Translations under genes and position numbers: made by a program | In this document: positions 45,701 to 58,371 of the stretch, one piece after another | Layout: each line of letters starts with the position of its first letter | Position numbering within the stretch: the stretch's first letter is position 1 | Notes under the pieces: generated by a model | Told to the model about the DNA's origin: nothing | Databases searched by the model: none | Seen by the model: the letters and a program-made list of their open reading frames with translations, nothing else | NCBI GenBank assembly: GCA_963969395.1 | Contig: OZ017797.1 | Span: 12,400,001-12,464,000 of the forward strand | DNA length: 64,000 bases | Reading direction: 5' to 3' | Source: Pseudoscleropodium purum | Taxonomy: Eukaryota > Streptophyta > Bryopsida > Hypnales > Brachytheciaceae

Positions 45701-46099
45701 GAATGATTTGAATGGAAAGACTCTCTCTATATATTGGATATGGATTAAGTCCAAGTGATGGTTTCTAAAACTAGCTCATAGTAATTTCAATTCAAGGCAT
45801 AAAATTACCAAAAACATTGTCATCCTTGTAATTTCTATCTTCCGCTATGACAAAAAATTTATACTGCCTTATACTTCTCCTTAACATGCGAAGAAATTGC
45901 AGAAGTCATCTCCTATGGGTGGTTCTACAATATTGTAGTCCAAATTTCTTGAGTATAGAAATTTTTCCATGTACAAAAATGAAGGTTCAAAAGAATTCCT
46001 TAATTTTCCATAATTTCATTTTTCTAAACATAATTACTATGAATTTTTTTAGTTGAAGATTATGTTCAACCTACACTAGTTAAGTAATTATATAGGTCT

Positions 46100-46256
46100 T
46101 CCTATTTCCAACCATGGGCTGGTTGCAAAATCAACAACAAGTTGGTTGCAATATTGAAAGTCTTGCAACCAATTATAATATGCTTCAATTGCACCAAAAA
46201 TTGTGCTATAGATAATCACTACTCATCTCTATCTGATTGAAAAGAGAGTAGCCTAT
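46100..46256. repeat. Dispersed repeat shared with 5815-5985
   Basis: GGCTGGTTG, then a TTGCAACCAATTAYAATRYG-type stretch, then AATCACTRYTCATCTCT are shared with about 5815-5985. The family is unknown. Confidence 0.5.
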
Positions 46257-47478
46257 ATAACCCCTAAACACCTAAATTGCGTTTTATGGCAACCTAGAAA
46301 TTTTGGGTAGCTCACTACAAATGGATTTTTTATTATATTTTGCTATAATTTTCACACAACATGTGCCTAAGGAATAGCTTTAAGGCCCAACAATTTTCAT
46401 AACTTTTGACTACATAATTGAAAAGTTATTATATGATATGTAATTCTCAATGCTCGTTAGTAACCCAAAATTTTCTTAAAAAAACACATTTTTAAGAATT
46501 TAAAATTTGAAATTGGTTTTCTAGATCTAAGTATGTGTGGAAAACTTTCAATCATTTCATTTTGATTTATGAGATGAAAGTTCCAAGTTGTTCTAGTTTG
46601 AGGGTAGTTATAGATTTTCTACTCTAAAATAAACTTTGGAGTCCTTTATTTAACTCAATTTTAAATTTTTTTGAAAAAAATAAAAGCAGAGGATGTAGAT
46701 TGTTTGTTACTATATTACAATTGTTGGATTGGAATTTTTTAATTTCATAATTAAGTTCTTAACAATGAAGTATTTTGAATCATTCTCTAGTTCTTTCTAC
46801 TTACCATTTTTTTCCTATATGTTTGTACAATTCCAAATGACCTAAAAATTTTCAAGCATGCAGCCAACTTGCCTTGAAGAATGAATCCAAAGAGTTGCAA
46901 CCATTTTGGACATTTTTTTGTACAAATGTGACCTTGTGAAGTGCATTTGCCCATTTTTTTATAGGGCCCAAAAAAGGATTTTTGTCACTTCATACCCTAC
47001 TATCTTGCAATCTATACATTGGAAGCTTTCAAAAAAATTTCCACATCTTCTCAAATCAGATTAATATTATATTCTACAATTATATGTGTCCAAAAATGTG
47101 TTTTTTTTCTAAAACGTATTACTTGGACTAGAAACATTAGATGAGATTCAACCCTCGGGAGGGCTATGAGTTTCCTTGCCTAAATCTGCATTTCTAGACC
47201 CAATGCACTGCCCTGTAGCAGTTATGTGACGTGGCATAGCGATTGCCACATCACTTTTTTATTTTTATTTTTGAAAAAAATTTCAACTTTTTTTTGCATT
47301 AAAATTTTTTCAAAAATAAAATAAAAAATCAACTCTAACAATGGTCAATCCCGGACTTCTTAAGGAACAACGCTAGGAATAGGCCCACATAACCCTTCCG
47401 ACCCTCCAAAAAACATCTAATGTAGTAGTTTTAGAACATTTTGGGGTGAAAATATAATCCAAAACATTTAGGGGATAA
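46257..47478. mobile_element. Long TIR element flanked by ATAA (1.2 kb)
   Basis: The left border is ATAA followed by CCCCTAAACACC; the right border is ACATTTAGGGG followed by ATAA. The ends are inverted copies of the TTAA family type, but the 4-bp duplication is ATAA. The interior is related to 50515-51300 (shared GAAATTGGTTTTCTAGAT). No coding frame. A hairpin with GTGGCA/TGCCAC arms lies at about 47226-47254. Confidence 0.6.
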
Positions 47479-50400
47479 TCAAAATAGGAAGGTGATAAAA
47501 AAAATAGATCAGCTACTATAGGGTTAGTCACACCTTCACTCCATTCTCAATTATCAAAGAATGGAGATATAGCACTCTCCCATTGAGTGGTTGTTTGTGG
47601 CTTGTAGAACTCCCATTCTCAAAAGATTGAAAATGGCCATTATTCTTCTTTGAAAGTGAATAGTGGACTATAAAAAGATTTTGTAGAAGAAGTATATTCT
47701 ACTCTACTCCACACTTTTACTGTACCTATCACTTTTGGATAAATTGCAATGCCAATTCTGTCGAAGTTTTGCGTTACTTAATAGTATTCTGAGTTGTACA
47801 CAGTCAATGTGCATTCTGCATTGCCTACATTGCCTATGCATCCATTTATACATCCATTGGGAATTTTGCTAATGTCACTTCACTCTTCCAATTTTCCATT
47901 GTCATTCCTCTCAGCAACAAAAGGGCTATCACACCTTCATGATTTCTACTCCTAATTATTAATTTTGACTTTTTTTTTTCTTTCCATAAGTTCTCATTCT
48001 TCATAGGAATTCCGTTTCCAAAGAAGATGTGACTATTCCTAGTGTAAGAAAATCCCCATATTTTCAACTTTGGGATGAAAAAGACTCCAATTCAATTTCT
48101 ATTTTTTAATTGTTCTAAAGAAGAAGCCAACTATTTCTTTGTGTGATATTCATGTGATATCTAGAGCAAAACTAGGTGATACCTATGTAAATTTTGGCAA
48201 TTGGTCTTATCCCTTGAGGGACCGAAGTCAATTTTATGTCAAAACCTACTCAAAACTACCATTTCCACTATGTTCATTGAAGAAAACAAAAAATATACTC
48301 TATATTTTTTTAAGAATCTTATTGTAAGATCTTGTACTTCACTTGTTGGAAATCATGTGGTTTTATGAAGTTTAACCATATAGATTGGAATGTATTAGCA
48401 TTTAAAGTTGGAAGGAAAAAAAATTGAGTGTTAATCTAGACTTTCAAATGACTTTGACCACCATTTGCTGAAAATTTTTGCACTATAGACTTTGAATTTT
48501 GAAAAGGTTGTATTGAATTTTGAATTGAAAGAGTAGGAAATCTTTTCTAAAGAATTACCATTTGGTTTTCATTCTTTAAAATATTTTAAAGTTGAAGTAG
48601 GTTCTAGATTCAAAGTAAAACTAAATTGATTATAGCACTACGATAGGATTGAATCACAATAATTCCAATGTTGAGATTGTTTTAGCAAGAAAACTTAACC
48701 TTATCAAAGATTTTATTTGAAAACTCGTAAAAATTGCATTTCAAAATTTATCCTATAAATTATTTTTTTTATAAAGGTGCTTAGATTGCCCGAAAAACAA
48801 AATTGTCCTTAACATTCTCATTACTATTCCAAACAGAATGAATCTAAGCTTCACATATAGATAAAAGTATACTATTTTAGGAATTAAGAAAAAAACGTTT
48901 TTGACATTTTGTGATTATTTTGTGTTGCCTATTGAGTTTAGCTCTAGGCTCTACAAAAAATAGTCAACATCTTTTGGCTATAGCCAAATGGCAAAAAATC
49001 ATGCATAAAAAAACATTGGTGCCATTAGTATTTGGACCTATAGAAAAAATTTCCCTACCATCTTCTAAAAGTGTATTTTTTCAAAAGGTTGAAACTTTTC
49101 AAATACTACTTTTTTAAAATAGAAATCTATTTTATTAGTGTGCCTTGCTATAATTACTTACTAACTTGCAGTAATTTGTGTATTATGTGCATTTGAAATA
49201 CATACTACTATCCTATAGGAATTCTCTATACCTCAAATAAAATCAATGTGATGAGGTCTACAAAATAGTCATATTGTTACTCAAATATAATGTGATTGTC
49301 ATCCATTTTCACTTGAATTTTATCTAGATAATCACCCTTGTTACATCACACTCATCTAATACTTATTTAAATTAGTGTGGTGGGATCTTGTACTATTCAA
49401 ATCTTTATTCTAATATTGAATAAACTATTGCTGTAAGTTGTCGTAACTAGAAATGGCTATATTATTTTCATATTGCAGATGAGGAATTTTAGTTAGACCA
49501 TAAATACTTGGCTCATAACTATCTATTAGCTTGTAGATATATTAATTTCTAAAGGACAAGGGATGTCTTTCAAGAAAAATTGTCAAAAACTATCTTTTGT
49601 TTAGTGTATTAGCCAAAATTGGTAATAAAAACTTGTTTTTTTTAACTTCAATTGCCTTAAAGTGTAGTAAATTATTAGAGTGGAAAAATTCCAAACGATT
49701 TTTTGAAGTCAGAAAACAACCTTCATTTCATTCCTACAAAATAGGACGAGCAAACTTTGAACCTTCTTTTAGTAAAATTTTTGCTCTAAGCGTACATGAA
49801 ATTGAACCTCTTCATAAAGTACTACACCTTGTTAGATACTTTTATGCAAAATTTTAGAAGCAAATAGTCACTAGTTGTTTTTTGATGTATTGTACACTAG
49901 TCATTTCTTCATAATTTCTTTTGTACTAAATAAAATTTTGTTTCAAATCAAATGGTATAAACTTAGAGATAAACATTTGAAATGTATAGAATTTTTTTCA
50001 AGAATTTAAGAGTACAAATTTCAAGATAATAGTATTTGTAGTTAGTCAAAAATGTTTTTTTTTTCAAATTGCCTTGTAAGGGCCATGGAGATTTAATTGA
50101 TTAGGCGTATTGACGATCCTACGAAGATACAACGAAACGGAGTCAAGATTTGGCGCTACGGATACAATGATAGGTTACCATCAATGCACGGAATTGATCA
50201 ATTACTTCGGATCAGCGGTTGGATGGCCTCCAAAAACTCTACTTCTTTGAGGAACAAACTCTACTGCTTATTTAATGAGATTTTTTTACTAAAATCTTTT
50301 TCTTATAATTGCATATAATATCATGTTTGTTTTACACATGTCAAAAGTAGATGAAGAATTTAGTAAAAGATGCCAAAATTGCATGAATTGCCCCAATTTG

Positions 50401-50514
50401 GGGGGTATTATAACTTTTGACTCATATATACGATGAAATTTTTTTTATTCCTAAAAAGGTGTTAAATCATTATTTGATTTGGTGGCTTATAAAGATGCAT
50501 TAGAAAATAAAATA
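47479..50514. other. AT-rich intergenic DNA
   Basis: About 3 kb with no supported gene. Frames of 60-86 codons are low-complexity and lack motifs. A small patch of higher GC at about 50098-50230 (ATTGACGATCCTACGAAG) differs from its surroundings but does not form a recognisable frame. Confidence 0.5.
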
Positions 50515-51300
50515 TTAATCCCTAAAGGACCAACTTTTTATTTTTAGCAACATAGCAATTTTGGGCAAGTTCTTATGACTAGAAATTTGCATAATTAAGG
50601 CTAAACTTTTAACAGAAGGTGTGAATAAGGAATATTTTACATGTGCACTAAATTTTATGACATTTAGTAATAAGAGTAAAATATGTTGATTGTTTTTCAA
50701 CTCAAGTAATATAGGCAAATTAGAATAAATCACTTTTTTCAAAAATTTGAAATTGGTTTTCTAGATTTATATATATGTGAAAAGCTTTGAATTATTCCAT
50801 TTCAATCAATGGCTCAAAAGTTGTAAGGATTTCAAATTTTGCAGGTTGTTATGAATTCTCTACTCTAAAATAAACTTTGAAGTTGTTTATTTAACTCAAT
50901 TTTCAATATTTTTTGAAAAAAATAAAATCATAGGATGAATTTCGTTTATTACAAAATTACAACCATTGGGTTTGACATTTTTCATTTTCACAATTAAATT
51001 CTTAACAATTTAGTATTTCAAATCATTCTCTACATTTTTCTATTTACTATTTTTTTCCTCTATGTTGTACAATTCCAAATGATTTGAAAAACTTTAAGTA
51101 TATATTCATTTTATTTAGGAAAAAGAATCCAAAGAAGAACCACCATTTTGAACATTTTTTCATAGAAAAGTGAGCTTGTGTCAAAGTGCAATTGCCTTGT
51201 TTTTCATAGGGCCAAAAGAATGATTTTAGTGAATGTAAATGCTTTAATCTTGTAATTCATGTGGTGGAAAATTTTGAAATTCTTACCATAAATTCTCAAG
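50515..51300. mobile_element. Second copy of the 46257-47478 element, right end lost
   Basis: Begins TTAATCCCTAAAGGACC and follows the interior of 46257-47478 (GAAATTGGTTTTCTAGAT, CTCTACTCTAAAATAAACTTT, TTATTTAACTCAATTTT). The right terminus was not found. Confidence 0.5.
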
Positions 51301-51910
51301 CAGCGTTTTCAAAATATCTATCCCGGAATTAGCTCAAAAGCTATTAACGTGCTTGACAAGGGGGCTACTTTTGCGAAACTTTCTTAAAGTAATAAAGCAC
51401 ACCAAATAAATTTGTGTGAAAACGATGGAGTTTTGTCTATTTTTTTTCTTGCAATAGAAGCTGAATTGCAAAATATGCTTTAGATTAGTGTGAGAAATAT
51501 AAATGTGTGCTACTACTTTTTGTGAAATAAATGGTTGGAATCACTAATTCATCACATATTTGGTGAAAAAATTGGGATTTGGAGGGGGCAACTAATTTTG
51601 TTTCCATATTTTATTTATTTATTTTTGCTTTCATCTACTTGTCTTTGTCCAAGTAGAAGATCAAGATGTGAATAAGAGATTTAGATAAGATATGATTGGA
51701 GAAGTATAACTAGGAATTTTACTTTAGTGAATGGTTTTAGAAAAAACCATAGATAGAAAGCTATAAGTAGAAAAGAAGTCCTAGTCTATATTAACGACTA
51801 ATAGTCTTTATTGATAGTTTAGATGATATAAGATGGAGCTTAGAGGTGAGGAAACAATCTCTTTTGGAGATGGATCTTTCTCTATGCATTTCATAAGCAA
51901 GCAGTGAGTT
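51301..51910. other. AT-rich intergenic DNA
   Basis: Follows the decayed element; nothing recognisable before the tandem repeat. Confidence 0.4.
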
Positions 51911-52320
51911 GCATTGAGAAGTGTTGTAGAAGTGTTGATGAGTGATGGTTTCTTTGAGGCATGTTGCTTTGGTAGAGTTTCAGCGATTGACAGAAGCTCT
52001 CCAAGAGCAATCCTTCAAAAGCACACAACTTGAAGGACGTGGTATGGCTATGCAAGAAGGTTGACCATTGGTGAATTGCATTGAGAAGTGTTGTAGGAGG
52101 GTTGATGGGTAGTAGTTTCTTGAAGGTGTGTTACTCTAATGGAGTTTCTGCAATTGGCAGAAGCCCTCCAAGAACAATCCTTCGAAAGCACACAACTCAA
52201 AGGGCATAGTGCACCTACAAGGGTTGACTGGCAATGGTTTCTTGAAGGTGCGTTGCTTTGGTGGAGTTTCTACAATTGGCGGAAGCCCTCTAAGAACAAT
52301 CCTTCAAAAGCAATCAACTT
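51911..52320. repeat. Irregular tandem repeat
   Basis: A block containing GGAGTTTCTRCAATTGGCRG and AGAACAATCCTTCRAAAGC occurs near 51972, 52138 and 52262, so spacings are about 166 and 124 bp. The preceding GCATTGAGAAGTGTTGTAG occurs at about 51912 and 52078. A 103-codon frame crosses the array, but its peptide repeats simply follow the DNA repeats. Confidence 0.7.
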
Positions 52321-52428
52321 CTTTTCACGTGCCGTATTAGGTGCAAGTATTAAGCTGGGGTGGGAAAGAGCCAAATTAGGGTTAAATTTAGGGTTTCTGA
52401 AAACAAAGTCTTGCAATCTGAAGCAAAG

Positions 52429-52596
52429 ATGGAGATACCTTCTTACGTAGATACTTTGAAGCAGAGGATGGAGCACACTCCTTTAGAATTGGATAGGGAA
52501 GGGAGCATCTCAAGGGCAATCAAACACCGTGAAACCTTTAGTCTAGTATCCAAGGATGGCCTTTCGTTCTACCTGCCAGCTAAAGGTGGTTCTTGA
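52429..52596 (+). other. Short frame of uncertain status
   Basis: A 55-codon stretch from ATG 52429 (MEIPSYVDTLKQRMEH) has a more normal codon mix than the surrounding AT-rich DNA. It could be a captured gene fragment. No family is recognised. Confidence 0.2.
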
Positions 52597-53354
52597 TCCC
52601 TTTTTGTGCTACATTTAGAGTTTGCCTTCTGAGTTTGTCCCACGTCTTACTTTTTAAAATTGTCTTTGTTTGTCAAGTCATGTTTCTTGCCATTGGTTGG
52701 TATGTGCCACTAGTTAGTATGTATTTCTATCTTGCAATGAAATTCCATTTTTTTGTGTAAAAATAACAAAAAAATAAAGTCACAATGCACACTTAACACC
52801 TCCTTCAATTCTAGTAGTGAAGTGACCTACTTTTTTCTCTTGTTTTCACATGAATGCAATGCTTAGTTGCTTAAGACTGAAACTTAGAAGCCCAAAGTAA
52901 AACAAAAACTAATTTAAAGCAAGAACTAAATTTAAGCAAGCATGACACAATTCAAGCAAGACATAAGACTCAAAAAGACAATTCGAGCAACACATACATT
53001 CAAGCAAGTCACAACATCCAAATCACTAACAAGGGAATCGAATCCCTCTTGCTTGAAGCAAATCTATCCAATTGCAGTATTAGTGGATTTGTACACCACA
53101 AAACAAACCAGCCCATGTTAACAAGAAAAAGTTAGTAAAAACAAGAAATTGAAGTTGCCCAGGAGATGGCCGTTACAACGTTGTCTCAGTCTCCATCTCC
53201 AGCTTCTAGCCACCAATATTGAAAACACGTCCCAACAGCCCACCACACACCTGTAAAGTCAAGGAATAACAAGAATTTTTGAAGCCCAGAAGCACACAAA
53301 TCCTCATAAAAACTAAGGACTTTTAAGGATGACGATACTAAGAAGCAACAAAAA
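52597..53354. other. Repeat-rich flank of the hAT relic
   Basis: At about 52915-53010 the motif TTCAAGCAAG recurs several times. At 53024-53085 a fold with a 7-bp terminal stem (CACTAAC/ATTAGTG, one G-T pair) encloses a T-arm-like GGGATTCGATTCCC on the minus strand. It could be a degenerate tRNA-like relic. Confidence 0.35.
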
Positions 53355-55861
53355 TCAAGCATCCTTATAGCGGCCTACTTTGATTGCATTCTTCCAAGAC
53401 TCTATTGTAGATTTATATGGAAAATTTTCTAATATATAATATTTTTGACCAAACATGCAAACCACCAATGGCAAGTGCTTGTTTAGCTGGTTGTATTGGC
53501 AAGATTTCAAAAACTTCAAGGTCAAAAAGCAATGTTCATCCTCCATTGACCCCAATATAAGACAACACCCAATCTCCGCTAGTTTGAAGTATTCCAAAAT
53601 CAATTTCCACAAGTGCCATGATTGAGAAACGTTACTTTAAAGATGAATGACTAGATTCACATGTGCAGCAGATGCATAAGAAGCCTCACAATCAGCCTTC
53701 ATGGTTACTTAAAATAAACCTTATTGATTGTCTAAAATTGAACCAGATAGCATTTCAAGGGCAATGTATGAGGCTCCTCCTTCCTCAATAGGTAGTCTTG
53801 CATTCAACAATTTTAGATGAGAATAGAACTTCTTCAATATAGATAAGTGATGAGCAAGGCTCTCCTCAGCACTAGTTGTTTTCAATACTACAAATATATA
53901 ATTCCAAAAGTGTCCAAGAGCTCTTGCTGCACGAAGCGCCTATCCAGCTCTTCCAAGAGTGACTGGGCAATCTCTGGCACTTTGCAACAAACATGTAAGT
54001 AAGTACCGAATGTACTTCCTAATGTATTCTCCACTTCACTTCAAGAAAACAAAGAGAGGACAAAAAAATGGAACCCAAAAACCAACCAACCCCAAACTGC
54101 CACTACGTTGACCATAAAGCCACCACGAGTCCATGATTTGCAATAGATCAACAAAGAGCTAGAGATGAAAAAAATACAACCACAACAACCCACCCCAAAG
54201 TGCATTCAATAAATACCAATAGAACAAAAGAAAATATGAATTAAGACAAAAGACTAGTACAATAGTTCAAGTTGCAAAGACCAAAACAAATTGCAGACAT
54301 AGAGAAAGGGATTGAACAAGGAAATCTACAAACCGCCACCAAATGTTTCCTTGGTTGTTGAGGAAATCATTCTTCATTATGAATTTGTGGTCTCTTGAGA
54401 GTTTGCAATGGCAATGCACCCAGACTTTGGTAATTCCAAAATCAAATGCAAGAATTTTTTGTTCTCCATTAGGGATCTCTTGCCACACCATTGGAATTTT
54501 AGCACAAGTCAAAAAAATTAGTTCTTGATACTATTTGAACTCTAGTATCATAAATGTTGTGGAATCATCCACAAACACTTTAGCCAAGTCGGCTTGGCAA
54601 ACTTTTAAGGCCTCTATGAAGTCATAGATGAAGATGTCTTGAGCTTGGAAAAGCTTTATTAGAAAATGAATAAAATTTAACATTAGAATGAAACAAGCAA
54701 GGGAAATGAGAACCTCAATATCTGAGAGGTAGTCAAAGTTCGTTGTTATGGTAGAGCTTTGTTTGTTACCCATAGCAGTCATATCTACTCCCATTTTCAC
54801 CAAGAGAATTTTGAACTCAGACATTATATGTTGGGGCTAGATTGTGCATTAAGATCCACCTTGTCTCAATATTTTTCACCATCTTGTTGCCCTTAGTTTC
54901 CATGAGGTTTGTGAGCTTTTGAAGTTCAAAGTGTCGTTTCTAACTGTGACAAAAATAAGAATACAATAATTTGCAGAGGCCCTCTAAGCGAGACACCATC
55001 GGATAGTTGGACAAAATTTCCACTGCCAAATTATGGTGACTCGTGCAGCTCGCTTTAAGGCAAAACAAGGTCCATTTTTTCCTAATTTGGATTGATACCC
55101 CAATTTTTAATCCAGGAGGTGTTATCAATGGTTGCTACTTTATCTGCATTGATCAACAAATACTGAGCACTTTGGACAATGCCCTTGAAGGTAAGCAATA
55201 CACAAGAATGAAGATGCTCCACCATCTCCCAACTAGATGTCTTTGACCAGTGCTTCCTAGAGACATTTTTTATTTTTAAATGCCTCAATAAGTACTGCTC
55301 ATGTTCATAGTCACACATGGGACGACCAAAATTGAGAACTTGGAAGAGGGTTGAGAACTACACTCCCTTCCAATTAGCTTCATCATCAAAGCGAGCCATG
55401 ACTTAGTTTGTAACACTACCACATAGCCAACACCTTGCCCATAGTTTTGTGAACTGCAAGTACTTGCAGTCACGCTTCACATAAGCGTCTCCCTTCTTTA
55501 GATGTGGAAAATGATCGCCATCACTCCTGCAAGTCCTCTTGCCCTCGTGTTTCTCCAAGTTATTGCTTTTAGGGACCAATATCTTGCACCTACTACTTAC
55601 AGCACTACAAGTCTTGTAGACAACTTCCATCAAGTTACTTACAACTTCAAATTTACCTTCTGTCTACATGAATTTGTATGCCCAAATTTCCTGCCAATGA
55701 TGAGTGATAATGCTAGGTGCAATTTTTCGCCTCTTCGGCACATCTTTTTGCTTGTCTGAACTTGCACCCTCAAGATTGGGGCGCACTAGTGAGACCACTG
55801 TTGCCTCAGGCAAGGAAGGGAAATGAGGCAACACATTAGGAAATGAGTCCTCGAGTTGCAT
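53355..55861 (-). pseudogene. hAT-type transposase (zinc-finger, RNase H-like), decayed
   Basis: Minus-strand fragments occur in the order expected of a hAT-superfamily transposase. An N-terminal zinc-finger-like segment ends in KILVPKSNNLEKHEGKR near 55560. KHWSKTSSWEMVEHLHS and ATIDNTSW at about 55240-55110 form the DDE/RNase H-like core. HHNLAVEILSNYPMVSRLEG follows near 55030, then VEVLISLACFILMLNFIH near 54710. The C-terminal dimerisation region (YFKLAEIGCCLILGSMEDE, LNKHLPLVVCMFGQKYY) lies at 53590-53420. The fragments lie in different frames with in-frame stops (for example TAG at 55664-55666), so no full protein is possible. Recognition is by similarity to a transposase family common in seed-free plants as I remember it. 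Terminal repeats of this copy were not found. What remains is about 2.5 kb long. Confidence 0.75.
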
Positions 55862-56966
55862 CTACAATACATGCGTAATGTCCTCATCTATGCAGATCAG
55901 GGACTTTACCACACCAATAGGTAGGTATTTTCCTAAACCATGCGAGTTCTATGAAGAATCGAAGGTTCGCATACAAAAATTCTCCGGTAGCTTCAATTTG
56001 GGTGCGATTGTAGCACACATGAGTGATATGACCCTGCACAAGATGACAACCCACCAAAACCAAGAACAAAAATACAACATAATTACGGAAACAAAAGAAA
56101 ATTGGAAATAAAATTGAACACAAGATGACAATTCACTACAACCAAGAACAAAACTACAACACAAGCTTGGAAACGAAAAAAAATTGGAAACAAAATTGAG
56201 TGTACAACACCTCAAAAAACAACATCAACAAAAAAAATTGGAAATGAAATTGAACGTGGGGCATAGAGAAATTCACAGAATGCTCAATTGCTCCGATGAA
56301 GCATGCATGTGAGAAAGCAAAATTGGAAGCAAAATTGGAAGCTCAAAATGGGATGCAAAGGTCTACACCTCAACAAATTCAATACTCCACTTTTCAAATA
56401 GTGCACAATTGCATAGTTGCAATATTGCACACTTGCACAAATGCACAATTGAAATTCTTAAACCACATTGAAAAGTGGAAGCCTCCATTTCCAAATTAGA
56501 ATGAATGCGCAAGTAAATTGAAACCCCAACATCTCTGAGTCAAAAACTTTGAATTCAAAACTTCATGAATCACGATTCATAATTAAAAACCCTGCAATTG
56601 CGCATTTCACAACAACAAGGAGCTGATTGGCTGATTGCTACTTCCAAGGCTCCAACTTCAAAAAATGGCGCTCCACATTCGAAGCCCCAAACTCAAGCAT
56701 AATTTTCAAGTTCAAAGTGTCTTCAATGCTAATTCATTACACAAATAGGGGAGTTAATGCGAGTTGCTAAGCACTTGAATAGCTAAACCCTACAATGCGA
56801 GGGAGTTAAGTTGCTAAACCCTACATCGCGAGGGAGATAGGTTGTTAAATCCTAAAGTGTGAGAGAGACAAGTTGCAAATTTGATGGCGAGGATGCACCC
56901 ACTAGCGCAAAGATTGGATGGCTAAGGTAAGATTTTAGCTAACCCTATTCCCACTTATTGTATAAG
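55862..56966. other. Repeat-derived intergenic DNA
   Basis: 56020-56260 contains three similar stretches with ACAAGATGACAA, CCAAGAACAAAA and AAAATTGGAAA. It may be the 5' flank of the hAT relic. No gene seen. Confidence 0.4.
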
Positions 56967-56974
56967 TAGCAAAC

Positions 56975-57289
56975 CATGGTTGTCATAGTGGACGGACGTC
57001 CGGTTCGCCCGTCCGTTAGAGGTTCCGCCCGTCCGATACAGTCAACACATAGTTGACTTTCTGATAACGGAAAAATAGGCCACGTAGATGCCATGTGGAT
57101 TAAAGAACGGACGGATGGACGGACGAGATAGTCTGCGCCCTAGATTTTGCATTCCGAGGTGACGTGTCATTCTGCAAAATTGCACAAGTTACAAAATTAT
57201 AGCTGTTTGGACCGTCTGTCCATCCAGTCCGGTTTGCCCGTCCGTCCGTCTCGTCCAATGACCCTAACTCGCCCGTTATGACAACCATG
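56975..57289. mobile_element. hAT-like MITE, 315 bp, with 8-bp target duplication
   Basis: The terminal inverted repeats CATGGTTGTCATA and TATGACAACCATG are perfect over 13 bp. They are flanked by TAGCAAAC (56967-56974) and TAGCGAAC (57290-57297), an 8-bp direct repeat with one mismatch, as hAT transposition makes. The subterminal regions are unusually GC-rich for this neighbourhood and packed with GGACGG/CCGTCC motifs in both orientations. No coding capacity. Confidence 0.85.
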
Positions 57290-57297
57290 TAGCGAAC

Positions 57298-58371
57298 CCC
57301 AACATCATATGGTAGGGGATGAACTCAAAATTGAAATTGGATGAATTTGCAATTTTGCATTTGCATGTTTTGAAGGTTGTAAAACTTTCTCAAAATTTGG
57401 ATTTCACAAAAAATTTTACTATATAGGTTTAGTACTTAAATTTTTTTGGTAGAACCGGAGCGATTTTTAGCCACTTTAGGGAACACTATTCTCAAGTAAG
57501 TATACTATAATATTTTATTGTTTTATTTGTCAAAAAAAGGCTTTTTTTCAAAAATTTGATACTTGTACTAAATATGACAAATTTTTGAGTGTTTTGAGGG
57601 AAAATATAGTCAAAGAACTTAAGGGGGTAAAGAATAATTTGAAATTGAGATGCAAACAATGCATTGTGAATTTTAAGTTACTTCTTATATTAGTATCATT
57701 ATCATCAATATTTCCAAGTACTACTTAGACTTAAAAATTAAAAACATTGGATTTTTTTTTTTTATAGTTGATTCATTCATTAATATTTATAATTTTAGAA
57801 TACACAAATTTATAAAGTTTATTTTTCACAATTACCTTTTGAAATTTATATTTTAACATACTAACTTCCAATATTCTATTTGAACATTTGAATAGAATAA
57901 AAGTAGTTAAAGTACATAATAGTTTTGAACTTAAGGTTTTTAATTGTTTAAATTCCATTAAAAAATTATAAAGAATCACAAAAATTTGGAATGAAAAATA
58001 AAATATTTTGTATTCCAAAAAGATTATATTAAATATTTTTATAGTTTTGAAATTAACTGAGTACTATATAGTTGCAATAATGGTGATGAGAAGATGGGAT
58101 ACATGTTTTTACCTTGTAGGACTAATTCCGTAATATATGAGGTCTAAGATATGTTTTCAAATTACCAAATTGTCTTCATTTTTGTTAATATTGTTGACAA
58201 TTAAAAGAAGACCTTAGATAATCTTGACTTGTATTTTTCAAACAATGTACATTAAAAACAAAATTTCAAAATGTATGTTTGAATATTCTAAATTGACCCT
58301 AAATTCTCACACTCAAAGGGGTTACATTTAGATGAGAATGAAAGTAGGGTTGCTTTGGTAAGAAGGCAAAA
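57298..58371. other. AT-rich intergenic DNA
   Basis: No gene or repeat border recognised; only AT-driven frames (for example 81 codons at 57773-58018, minus). Confidence 0.5.

Noticed and set aside
52139..52450. 103-codon frame with repeated peptide
   Set aside because: The peptide repeats follow the DNA tandem repeats; no start context or family support.
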